Shown here: one piece after another, positions 51,269 through 58,663 of the stretch
How the letters are laid out: each line of letters starts with the position of its first letter
Position numbering within the stretch: position 1 is the stretch's first letter
Assembly (NCBI RefSeq): GCF_001519055.1
Contig: NZ_KQ954290.1
Location: 129,997 to 193,996, forward strand
DNA: 64,000 nt
DNA from: Novosphingobium sp. Fuku2-ISO-50
Lineage (GTDB): Bacteria > Pseudomonadota > Alphaproteobacteria > Sphingomonadales > Sphingomonadaceae
Direction: 5' to 3'
Translations under genes and position numbers: made by a program
Notes under the pieces: generated by a model
What the model was told of the DNA's origin: nothing
The model's database searches: none
What the model saw: the letters and a program-made list of their open reading frames with translations, nothing else

Positions 51269-53053
51269 TCAGGCGGCCACGGCCAGGCGGTTTCGACCGC
51301 TGTTCTTGGCGTGATAGAGCGCGGTATCCGCCGCCGTCATCACCGCCTCGGGACTGGTACCCGGCTCAAACGGGGCAAGACCCGCGCTGACCGTTGCCCG
51401 AAGCACCGTGTCGACCGAAGGGTGATTCTCACGGGCTGCAAAGCGCTGCAGGATCCGTTCGCAGATCTGCCGGGCATCGGCGATCCTGGCGCCGAACAGC
51501 AAGACGGCGAATTCCTCGCCGCCGAGCCTGACGGCATTGTCCCCGCCTCGCACGGATTGACGCAAGACCTCGGCAAACACCTGAATCACGCGATCGCCCG
51601 TCGTATGGCCATAAAGGTCGTTGATCCGCTTGAAATGATCCAGATCGAACAAAGCCAGACAGCCCGACTGACCGGTGGCAAGACCGCGCGCGAGATCCTG
51701 ATCAAAGGCACGGCGATTGGCGAGGCCGGTCAGCGGATCGGTCATCGCCTGACGGGCAAGCGTATCGACCATCGCGTGTCGTTCGGAAATGTCGCGGATG
51801 ATGGTGAGCGTACCGCTGACCCGCCCCAGGTGATCGAGTACCGCGCGTGTGCTGCCTTCGACCCACAGCTCACGACCGTCCCGGCATAGCGTGCGATACT
51901 CGATCACCGCCACCGCGTCCTTCGACTCCATGACCGCGTGGCGACTGGCCCGCACTCGCGGCGCATCGCGGGGATGGATGATCTCGAAAACCGAACGCCC
52001 GACGACATCTTCGGGCAGATAGCCCCACAGCCGCGCCACGGAAGGCGACGCGAAAATGACTTTCCCGTCGACTTTCACGCGCATGATGACATCGCTCGAC
52101 CGCTCGATGATCAGTCTGTGCAGCGCCTCGGCCGCCTGCACCCGCTCAAGCAGGCGCCGACGCGCCGCAAGCTCCGCCGAAAGCGGCAGGAGAAGCACGA
52201 CGACAGAGGCGAAATACCCCTGCAAAACCTCGAATCGCAACCACGTGCCGACATGAACAAAGGTCGTCGGCCCATAGCCCGCAGACGTCCCGACCAGCCC
52301 GATCGCGATCAGAATCATCACCGAGGCCATGGCGCCGAAGCGGCCAAGGCGCAACGTCGCGGCAACCATCGCGATCACCGGCAAAAGCACCAGCGGAAAG
52401 ACCTTTTGCCCAAACGTGATCGTCGTGACCAGCGCCACGATACCCAGCAGGATGGCCGCTTCGCGCTTTTGATCCGGCGATGCCGATCGCATCCATTTGA
52501 TCGCCTCCCCCTGCCGCGCGAGCAACAGCGGCGGCGAAAAGGCGATAAATCCCAGCGCGTGCGCGGCAAACCAGTCGCGCCAGGCCTGATCATAAGGCAA
52601 GCCGGTGGCAAAGTGAACGAACCAGGCCGCAGGCACGCCGCTTGCGGCGGGCAACAGCAAACCGGCGACGCCCAGAAAGCGCACCACTTCGTCGATCGAT
52701 TGCAGTCGCCCGAAACGCGGATAGACCCGTTTGACGACAAAGGCCGCGCCCCAGGCCTCGATCACACCGATCACCGCCAGCGGCAGAGCCACTGCCGCGC
52801 CAAGCCCGAAGCACGCAATGGCCAGCGCTCCACAGGGCACCGCCCCCAGGATCAAGCCCAGCCAACGACGCCGTGGCGACAGCACAAACTGTACGAACAG
52901 CACTGCACCGGCGAACCACACCACCGCCACGCCGCGATCGAAACGCGACAACACGAGCCCGAGAACCATGCTCAGGAAATAGGCCAGCAGAAACAGGCCA
53001 CGGGGGATCAGGCGCCCAAGCCGGGAGGACATCATCGCGACCAGCATGTCCAT
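51269..53053 (-). CDS. MASE1-PAS-GGDEF diguanylate cyclase
   Basis: 594 residues. Eight or so membrane helices in the first 290 residues match the MASE1 sensor (GLVLSRFDRGVAVVWFAGAV, FSPPLLLARQGE). A PAS domain at about 305-425 (LIIERSSDVIMRVKVDGKVI, YRTLCRDGRELWVEGSTRAV) leads into the GGDEF domain at 430-594, with intact active site RLGGEEFAVLL and TDPLTGLANRRAFDQDL. It should make cyclic di-GMP in response to a membrane-sensed signal. No EAL domain is present. Its gene is separated from tetR by 47 bases on the same strand and may be independent. Confidence 0.92.
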   Translation of the reverse strand: MDMLVAMMSSRLGRLIPRGLFLLAYFLSMVLGLVLSRFDRGVAVVWFAGAVLFVQFVLSPRRRWLGLILGAVPCGALAIACFGLGAAVALPLAVIGVIEAWGAAFVVKRVYPRFGRLQSIDEVVRFLGVAGLLLPAASGVPAAWFVHFATGLPYDQAWRDWFAAHALGFIAFSPPLLLARQGEAIKWMRSASPDQKREAAILLGIVALVTTITFGQKVFPLVLLPVIAMVAATLRLGRFGAMASVMILIAIGLVGTSAGYGPTTFVHVGTWLRFEVLQGYFASVVVLLLPLSAELAARRRLLERVQAAEALHRLIIERSSDVIMRVKVDGKVIFASPSVARLWGYLPEDVVGRSVFEIIHPRDAPRVRASRHAVMESKDAVAVIEYRTLCRDGRELWVEGSTRAVLDHLGRVSGTLTIIRDISERHAMVDTLARQAMTDPLTGLANRRAFDQDLARGLATGQSGCLALFDLDHFKRINDLYGHTTGDRVIQVFAEVLRQSVRGGDNAVRLGGEEFAVLLFGARIADARQICERILQRFAARENHPSVDTVLRATVSAGLAPFEPGTSPEAVMTAADTALYHAKNSGRNRLAVAA

Positions 53054-53140
53054 GTTTTTGTTACATGGAGCCTTATCACAGGTGACGAGGAGGGCAAGGG
53101 CTCGCCCTCAGTGCATTGCCCCGGCGGGCATGGCCGTACT

Positions 53141-53404
53141 CTATTCGTAGCGCAGAGCATCGATCGGGTTCAGACCCGCTGCCCGGCGCGCGGGGAAATA
53201 GCCGAACACCACCCCGATCGCCGCTGCGATCAGAAACGCGATGATGTTGATCCGCGGCACGAACAGCCAATCGACCTGCATAAACGGCGCAAGCACCAGC
53301 ACCAGCAGTTGCGCCAGCACCAGCAGTTGCGCCAGCACGATGCCGATGACCCCGCCAAGGCACGACAGCACGATCGCCTCGACCAGAAACTGGGTCAGCA
53401 CTTC
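53141..53404 (-). pseudogene. MacB-type ABC permease, C-terminal remnant
   Basis: About 87 residues corresponding only to the last part of a MacB/FtsX-type permease: TQFLVEAIVLSCLGGVIGIV, a helix near IIAFLIAAAIGVVFGYFPAR and the terminal ARRAAGLNPIDALRYE. There is no ATPase domain and no natural start. It abuts the truncated efflux lipoprotein gene in another frame. An 18-base tandem duplication has also expanded one membrane helix (AQLLVLAQLLVLVLA). It is a deletion relic. Confidence 0.75.
53298..53338. repeat. 18-bp tandem repeat inside the MacB remnant
   Basis: AGCACCAGCAGTTGCGCC occurs at 53298-53315 and 53316-53333 and starts a third time. It duplicates LAQLLV in the remnant's membrane helix. 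Confidence 0.8.
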
Positions 53405-53945
53405 AATCGAAGCCGCCGGCCTCGGCATCGGCGCGCGCGGCCTCGATGCTGCGCCCCCGCCCGCCAAAGATGTCGACCTGATACGAGGCATCGGCAGCAA
53501 GCGACAGGCTGTTTCCCGACGCGGTGGTGCCGGCAATGGCCTGGCTACGGTTATAGCCCCAGGATGCGGAAAGCGTCGGCACCATCGCGCTGCGGGCCTG
53601 TATCAGGGCTTCGCGCGATTGCCGCAAACGCGACAGCACCACCGCAATGTCCAGATTGGATTTCAGCCCTTCGCTCTCCAGCCGGGAAAGCTCCGCATCG
53701 CCAAAGCTGTTCCACCACAGCGGATCGCTGCCCCTGTGCGATGGATCGCTCGCGGATTGATCCGTCGGCACCGAATAGCGCGGCGGAACCCCCAGCGCGA
53801 CCGGCGTCGGGGCATGATAATCCGGGCCCGCCGCACATGCGGAAACAGCCAGCACGCCCGGCAAGGCGATCAGCCCGAACCGGCAGCCAGCCCGCTCGGG
53901 CGCCGAAACGGTTCCGAACGGGTATCGAGCATTCCATCGCGCCAT
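53403..53945 (-). pseudogene. Truncated efflux outer-membrane lipoprotein (NodT type)
   Basis: 180 residues: a signal sequence with lipobox LAVSAC, then SDPLWWNSFGDAELSRLESE, LKSNLDIAVVLSRLRQSREA and YQVDIFGGRGRSIEAARADA, the first third of a normal 470-residue factor. Homology stops at the junction with the MacB remnant, where a TGA ends the frame. The ATG overlaps the stop of the upstream glycine-zipper gene. It is probably non-functional because both barrel and duct repeats are missing. Confidence 0.75.
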
Positions 53946-54232
53946 CAATTGCAGCGCTTGCGCCTGTTGTGGGCAAGCTCGTGCCCGGCGACACCGCCGG
54001 CCGCCGCGCCGACCAGCGTACCGCCCGTGCCGCCGAGAATCACATTGCCGAGCACGCCGCCGCCGACCGCGCCCGCGACGGTCCCGGTGGTCTTGTTGAA
54101 ACGCAGGCAATGCCCGTGGCCCGACTGGGCATGGCGGTAATGATGCCGATGATGGCGCGCCTCAGCCGGGCTGGACAGGCCCAATCCCATGACAACCATG
54201 GCCGTCACGCCCAATAGATTTGAAATTTTCAT
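53945..54232 (-). CDS. Small glycine-zipper envelope protein
   Basis: 95 residues. A signal peptide (MKISNLLGVTAMVVMGLGLS, then SPAEA) is followed by a His-rich stretch (RHHRHHYRH) and a glycine zipper (TVAGAVGGGVLGNVILGGTG, then GTLVGAAAGGVAGHELAH) that would form one or two transmembrane helices. This matches the 2TM glycine-zipper/Rickettsia 17-kDa-like family found in the envelope. No catalytic residues are seen. It sits in a run of small envelope proteins. Confidence 0.8.
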   Translation of the reverse strand: MKISNLLGVTAMVVMGLGLSSPAEARHHRHHYRHAQSGHGHCLRFNKTTGTVAGAVGGGVLGNVILGGTGGTLVGAAAGGVAGHELAHNRRKRCN

Positions 54233-54282
54233 GCACCATTCCTTGGTTATGCGTCGACGGGGCTCGCCTGCCGGTCAGGGCA

Positions 54283-54951
54283 TCAATTCCCCGGTCTTTG
54301 GCCGCCCGGTTTTTGACCATGGCCTGGCTGGCCCTGCGGGTTCCCCGCATGACCGCCGCCCTGCTGACCAGACGCATGACCGTTGCCGGGGTTTACATGA
54401 ACCGGGGCCTGACGTTGCGGAGCGACCTGGCGTTGCGGAACGACCTGTCGATGCTGCGTCCCGCCATGTTGCGCTCCCGCGCCTGGCTGAGCGCGCTGCG
54501 GCATTACCGATGGCGCGCCCCGGTTTGAGCCCCACTGCGGTTGATGGCCGGTGTTGTATTGCTGTTCCCAACGCGGCCGCTCGGCATAGAACGGCCTGCT
54601 GCGATAATGGCTGTCCCAATAGCTGCCGAACACGAACGACAGGATGCCGATCCCCATCGAGGGCATGATACTGCGCCTGCGCCCTTGATAGTTGACGACA
54701 ATATCTCGCCCGGCGATCCAGCCACGATCATAGCGATTGCTGGCATCGCACCAGCTCCAATCGCTCAGGCAGCCATAGACGACCACGCCGCTGTTCCTGC
54801 GCAATCGCTGTAGGGCAGGGTAATCGGATTCAGGTCCGGCGTACATCGTCGTCGAACGAACCGTATAGCCGTTCATCTGCCTGGCCACGGCCGGCGAAAT
54901 CGGAAGTGCCGCAGCCAATACGGCCGCGACGAGCACATAATTGCGCATCAT
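54283..54951 (-). CDS. Exported SH3-domain protein with Gln/Gly/His-rich tail
   Basis: 222 residues. Signal peptide (MMRNYVLVAAVLAAALPISP, then AVARQ), then a bacterial SH3-like domain at 25-85 (GYTVRSTTMYAGPESDYPAL, VVVYGCLSDWSWCDASN, DRGWIAGRDIVVNYQGR). A linker and a low-complexity tail rich in Gln, Gly, His and Pro follow (QRQVAPQRQAPVHVNPGNGH). Such proteins bind peptidoglycan or envelope peptides. AGGA is six bases before the ATG. It begins three bases before the stop of the tiny lipoprotein gene, so the two are coupled. Confidence 0.82.
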   Translation of the reverse strand: MMRNYVLVAAVLAAALPISPAVARQMNGYTVRSTTMYAGPESDYPALQRLRRNSGVVVYGCLSDWSWCDASNRYDRGWIAGRDIVVNYQGRRRSIMPSMGIGILSFVFGSYWDSHYRSRPFYAERPRWEQQYNTGHQPQWGSNRGAPSVMPQRAQPGAGAQHGGTQHRQVVPQRQVAPQRQAPVHVNPGNGHASGQQGGGHAGNPQGQPGHGQKPGGQRPGN

Positions 54952-54953
54952 GT

Positions 54954-55130
54954 TCAATCCTGGCGATTGTGCTGTTGGTCGTGGTGATCCTGATCGTGAT
55001 CGCCCATGTGATGATCCCCCCGTGGACGACGGTCGTCCCGGTCGGGACGGCCATCGTGACATGCCGACAGGCCAAAGGTGGCCGTGATCAAGCCAATGAC
55101 CAAGGCTGACTTACCTGCTTTGCGCGTCAT
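54954..55130 (-). CDS. Tiny His/Asp-rich lipoprotein
   Basis: 58 residues. The signal MTRKAGKSALVIGLITATFG ends in the lipobox GLSAC near residue 24. The mature part is only about 35 residues and almost entirely charged, with repeated His-Asp clusters (DHHMGDHDQDHHDQQ). It should be anchored in a membrane facing the periplasm and could bind metal ions. It is immediately upstream of the SH3 gene. No family is recognised. Confidence 0.6.
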   Translation of the reverse strand: MTRKAGKSALVIGLITATFGLSACHDGRPDRDDRRPRGDHHMGDHDQDHHDQQHNRQD

Positions 55131-55404
55131 CGAATAATCCCTTCGCAGAGTGAAGCTTTCGCAAAAGCTCTCGAAAATCAAACTTTATGACGTCCTCGAA
55201 TGTGTGAAAGCCTCGGAATCTACGCGTTGACTTGCCCTTCGGGTGATGATGCCCCCGGCACAGCGGCTGAATGGGTAGTTTCCGATCCTGTCGAACGGCG
55301 ATTTCCGGGTGCAGAGCAAAGCGATCTGGCCGCTGCGCCCCGCCCGATGTCTTGCGGGAGGGGCCTGCCAGACCGGCAAAAACGGCGACGGAGATCACAT
55401 TGCC

Positions 55405-56136
55405 ATGACCAGCATCCATCTGAACGGACACCATCGCAAGGCGCTCGCCGGACTGTTTCGCCATCCGGCATCCCACAATGTCGAATGGCACGATGTCGTG
55501 TCCCTGCTCAATCATGTCGGCACAGTGACCGAACGGCACGACGGCGCTCTTGAAGTCGCCATCGGGGCGGATCGGATCACTCTCAAACGGCCGCACGGGC
55601 ACGATGTGCAGGGCGAAGAATTGCGCGATTTGCGCGCCTTTCTGACCAAGGCCGGGTTTTCGCCCGAAAGCCATCCGCCGCTTGATGCGGCTGATGAAGG
55701 GGGCAACCGACCCTGTATCGTGTTGATCGACCATCAGCACGCACGCCTGTTCGGATTGCGCGACGACGACGTCGATCAATTTGCCCCGCGCGTCCTCTCG
55801 CCCGAAGACGCCGATGGTTCGCGGCGCAAGCTCGAGCATCGCCAGGGAAACGACGACCATGACGGCGGCCATGCCGAAGAAGAAGACGCCTGGTACGAAC
55901 GGATCGCCATCGATCTGGAACCGGCCCATCGCATTGTCGTATTAAGCGACGGCAAAGGGCGCAGCAGCGCGGGGGCCTATCTCGTCGACTATTGCAAGCG
56001 CCGTCATCCTGCCCTTGCCACGCGGATCGTCGCGACCGAGCGTGTCGATATTGCGCACCTGTCAGACGCCGAAATCGTTGCCGCGGGGATCGCCTTGCTG
56101 GACGCCGAACCCATGAATGCGCAAGAAAATGGGTAG
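55405..56136 (+). CDS. HicA-like/baeRF-like protein of unknown function
   Basis: 243 residues. The first 80 residues (ALAGLFRHPASHNVEWHDVV, GADRITLKRPHGHD) resemble the HicA/YcfA double-stranded RNA-binding-like fold. The C-terminal part (CIVLIDHQHARLFGLRDDDV, RIVVLSDGKGRSSAGAYLVD) resembles the small release-factor-like proteins often annotated as translational machinery protein. A charged linker with a His/Asp/Glu cluster separates them. A strong terminator follows 55 bases after the stop. The combination suggests an RNA- or ribosome-related role; this is a guess from folds. Confidence 0.7.
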   Translation: MTSIHLNGHHRKALAGLFRHPASHNVEWHDVVSLLNHVGTVTERHDGALEVAIGADRITLKRPHGHDVQGEELRDLRAFLTKAGFSPESHPPLDAADEGGNRPCIVLIDHQHARLFGLRDDDVDQFAPRVLSPEDADGSRRKLEHRQGNDDHDGGHAEEEDAWYERIAIDLEPAHRIVVLSDGKGRSSAGAYLVDYCKRRHPALATRIVATERVDIAHLSDAEIVAAGIALLDAEPMNAQENG

Positions 56137-56190
56137 ATTCCGAGCCTGTTGCCGCGTTTGCGCCGCATTATAGGCATTCTTACCCCCCGT

Positions 56191-56232
56191 GGCGCCTGAC
56201 TGTGCACTCCCCACGGTCAGGCGCCCTTTTTT
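56191..56232 (+). terminator. Strong Rho-independent terminator
   Basis: GGCGCCTGAC (56191-56200) pairs perfectly with GTCAGGCGCC (56216-56225), followed by CTTTTTT. It ends the transcript of the gene that stops at 56136. Confidence 0.85.
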
Positions 56233-56354
56233 CGGGGAGGCTGATCATGCGCACAGACCGTGCTTCGCACAGTCGCCAGTGGCGCAGCGGGCAAGGGTGA
56301 TCGACCGCAGCGCCGATTGCCGATCCTGTCCGGGTCTTTCACAAGGAAACCACC

Positions 56355-56519
56355 ATGTCGCTTGGCCTTCTTCTCGTCATCGTCCTCATCATCCTGCTGC
56401 TCGGCGGCTTCAGCGGTCGCATTGGCGGCTATGGCTACGGCTATGGCCATGGCGGGATCAGCGTGATCGGCATCGTGCTGATCATTGTCGTCGTCCTGCT
56501 TTTGACCGGGCGCATGTAA
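56355..56519 (+). CDS. DUF3309-type small membrane protein
   Basis: 54 residues: two hydrophobic helices (MSLGLLLVIVLIILLLGG and ISVIGIVLIIVVVLLLTG) around a Gly/Tyr-rich loop (GRIGGYGYGYGHGG). An AAGGA site seven bases before the ATG supports translation. It matches the DUF3309 pattern of stress-linked small membrane proteins. Its function is unknown. The gene is shorter than usual gene-finding cut-offs. Confidence 0.75.
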   Translation: MSLGLLLVIVLIILLLGGFSGRIGGYGYGYGHGGISVIGIVLIIVVVLLLTGRM

Positions 56520-56578
56520 TCCGGGCCCAATCACGCGGAACGCCGCTTTTTCAAAATCAATGGCAGGAGTTTGCCCGC

Positions 56579-56770
56579 ATGACGCTTCTCAACATCATCA
56601 TCACCCTGATCGCGGTCGGGGCCATCCTGTGGCTGATCAACACGCTGATCCCGATGGATGGCAAGATCAAATCGATCCTCAACGGGGTGATCACGATTGC
56701 GGTGCTGATCTGGCTGCTCAAGGTCTTCGGCATCGCCAGCATGCTTTCGACGATCCACGTCGGCAAATAA
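56579..56770 (+). CDS. Small two-helix membrane protein (Thivi_2564 type)
   Basis: 63 residues with two membrane helices (LLNIIITLIAVGAILWLINT and ILNGVITIAVLIWLLKVFGI) separated by a short polar turn with PMDGKIK. An AGGAG site lies 10 bases upstream. It is 59 bases after the DUF3309-type gene and probably on the same transcript. Its function is unknown. Confidence 0.75.
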   Translation: MTLLNIIITLIAVGAILWLINTLIPMDGKIKSILNGVITIAVLIWLLKVFGIASMLSTIHVGK

Positions 56771-57127
56771 AACCCTCAAAATCATCATTCTTTTTGCCGA
56801 GACTGGCAGTTATCAGATTGTGATAAGCGGGTAAGGCCGGGATTTGCCAGCATCGCGGAGCCAGCCTACCGCACAGCGAAACGGCGTTGAACGCTCACCC
56901 GAGCCCATTGCGCCCGAGCCTTTGCTGCCCGAACGTTTTGCTGGAGGAATGCCGGTTTGCCTACCAAGTCGAGTCCGGGTCCGCGCACATCCGGCGGGGC
57001 CGCCGCAGCACGCGTGATCGCCATTCACACGGCGCGCGAAGAGCTGCGCACACAAGATGCCTTTGCTCCCGACAGCGATAAAGTGGTAGCCAGCGGCTCG
57101 ACCACTTCACGCGGATCAGGGCAAGCC
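56771..57127. other. Region upstream of the MarR gene
   Basis: 357 bases without a certain gene. The MarR frame is open back to 56957, where a TTG follows GGAGG by eight bases, but the encoded residues are unlike the family's N-terminus. No terminator or operator is obvious. Confidence 0.4.
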
Positions 57128-57652
57128 ATGGAATCGAAATATTACCGGAACTGGCATTTGGCAAAGACCAACAGCGAGTTCCTCGTCACCGAATTCGAAT
57201 GGGCACTGATCCGCCTGCACGAAGCGTTTGCCCGGTGGGTGGCGACATCCAGCTCGGTGCTGATCGACGAAGACATCAAGTTTTCCGAACACATGATCCT
57301 GCATGTCATCCGCATGCACGACCGGCCCAAGAACAGCGTCACGATCGCCCGGATGATGAACCGCGATGACGTGGCCAATATCCAGTACAGCCTGCGCAAG
57401 CTCGAAGCGGCCAACCTGATCGTCAAATCGCGCGAGAAATCGGGCAAGACGTTTGCCTATACGGTGACCGAAAAGGGCAACCAGATCACCCAGGGCTATG
57501 CCGATATTCGCAGCGACCTGTTGCTTCGGGCGATCAGCACGATTGCCAACATCGATGAACGCATTGCCGAGATGACCCAGACGATCGGCGTACTGACCGG
57601 CATTTACGAAGAAATGGCGCGCAGCGCGGCGACGTTCAGCACCCAGTACTGA
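57128..57652 (+). CDS. MarR-type winged-helix regulator
   Basis: 174 residues from ATG 57128 with AGGG upstream. The winged helix reads FSEHMILHVIRMHDRPKNSV, TIARMMNRDDVANIQYSLRK, LEAANLIVKSREKSGKTFAY, and long dimerisation helices flank it. It is 98 bases upstream of the hydrolase gene and in the same direction, beside the convergent oxygenase operon. It probably senses a pathway compound. An N-terminally extended form from TTG 56957 (231 residues) cannot be excluded. Confidence 0.85.
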   Translation: MESKYYRNWHLAKTNSEFLVTEFEWALIRLHEAFARWVATSSSVLIDEDIKFSEHMILHVIRMHDRPKNSVTIARMMNRDDVANIQYSLRKLEAANLIVKSREKSGKTFAYTVTEKGNQITQGYADIRSDLLLRAISTIANIDERIAEMTQTIGVLTGIYEEMARSAATFSTQY

Positions 57653-57750
57653 ACGCCTTCCTTTCGCCGAACCACCCCCCGCCCGCGCCCCTCGCGCGGG
57701 ACGGAATGGCTTTGCGCGCCCGCAATACGAGCCACCGGATGGAGCAAACG

Positions 57751-58584
57751 ATGAACGACAATCCCGAAATCGGCCGCCTTCTGGCCACTTGCGGCTACAA
57801 CACCAATTGCCACGACGTCGGCTCGGGCGAAGCGGTCATGCTGTTGCACGGATCGGGCGCGGGCGTATCGGGCTGGGCCAATTGGCGCGGCCTGATGCCC
57901 GAACTGGCGCGCACCTATCGCGTCGTGGTGCCCGATCTCGTCGGCTTTGGTTACACCGAAACGCCCGACGATTTCACCTTCCGCTTTCTCGACAGTTGGG
58001 TCGACCAGATGTTCGCCACGCTCGACGCGCTGGGAATCGAACGCGCGCATATCGTGGGCAACAGCTTTGGCGGCGCGGTGGCACTGTGGATGGCCCGGCG
58101 TGCGCCCGAACGCACCGGGCGGCTGGTGCTGATGGGCCCCGGCGGCTGGCCTGCCCAGGTCGGGCCCGAACTCGCCGCGCTGTGGGCCTACAAGCCGTCG
58201 ATCCCGGCGATGCGCGAAGCGATGAGCGTGATGGCCTACAATCAGGCGCTGGTGACCGAAGAGCTGATCGAAATGCGCTATCGCGCCACGTTGCGCGAAG
58301 GTGCCCAGGAAATGTTCGAACGGGTGTTTCCGCGCCCGCATCAGCGCTGGCTCGATGCCCAGGCGCTGCCGATCGGCGATCTTCAGGCGATTGCCAACGA
58401 AGTCCTGCTCATCCACGGCCGCGACGATCGCGTCGTTCCGCCAGACGTGTCGTGGAATCTCAGCCGCTATCTGCCCAATTCACAACTTCACGTGATCAGC
58501 AAGTGCGGCCACTGGACGATGATGGAACATCCCCGCCGGTTCCGCCAACTGGTCGAAAACTTCCTCGCCGAAGAAACCGCCTGA
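57751..58584 (+). CDS. Meta-cleavage product hydrolase, alpha/beta fold
   Basis: 277 residues. The oxyanion segment is LLHGSGAGVSGWANW, the nucleophile is Ser105 in VGNSFGG, the acid Asp226 in GRDDRVVP and the base His254 in KCGHWTMME. The family splits extradiol ring-fission products. The ring-cleaving partner is probably the dioxygenase at 61282 in the convergent operon. GGAG is six bases before ATG 57751; ATG 57739 is in frame. A tandem pair of hairpin terminators follows. Confidence 0.9.
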   Translation: MNDNPEIGRLLATCGYNTNCHDVGSGEAVMLLHGSGAGVSGWANWRGLMPELARTYRVVVPDLVGFGYTETPDDFTFRFLDSWVDQMFATLDALGIERAHIVGNSFGGAVALWMARRAPERTGRLVLMGPGGWPAQVGPELAALWAYKPSIPAMREAMSVMAYNQALVTEELIEMRYRATLREGAQEMFERVFPRPHQRWLDAQALPIGDLQAIANEVLLIHGRDDRVVPPDVSWNLSRYLPNSQLHVISKCGHWTMMEHPRRFRQLVENFLAEETA

Positions 58585-58595
58585 AACAAAAAAAG

Positions 58596-58663
58596 GGGGG
58601 CTGCGAGGCCCCCTTCCCTTTTCCTGAAACCAAAAAAAGGGGGCCATGCGGCCCCCTTTTTTT
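58596..58663. terminator. Tandem terminators between convergent genes
   Basis: Hairpin one (58596-58613) has a 6-bp GC stem after an A-run. Hairpin two has a perfect 14-bp stem (58632-58645 and 58650-58663) with A7 before and T7 after, so it can terminate both strands. Its last base is also part of the M20-like gene stop codon. Confidence 0.9.

Noticed and set aside
51938..54217. 759-codon plus-strand open frame across the GGDEF gene and the efflux remnants
   Set aside because: Antisense to the MASE1-PAS-GGDEF gene, composition is Arg/His/Gln-rich and it spans several unrelated genes.
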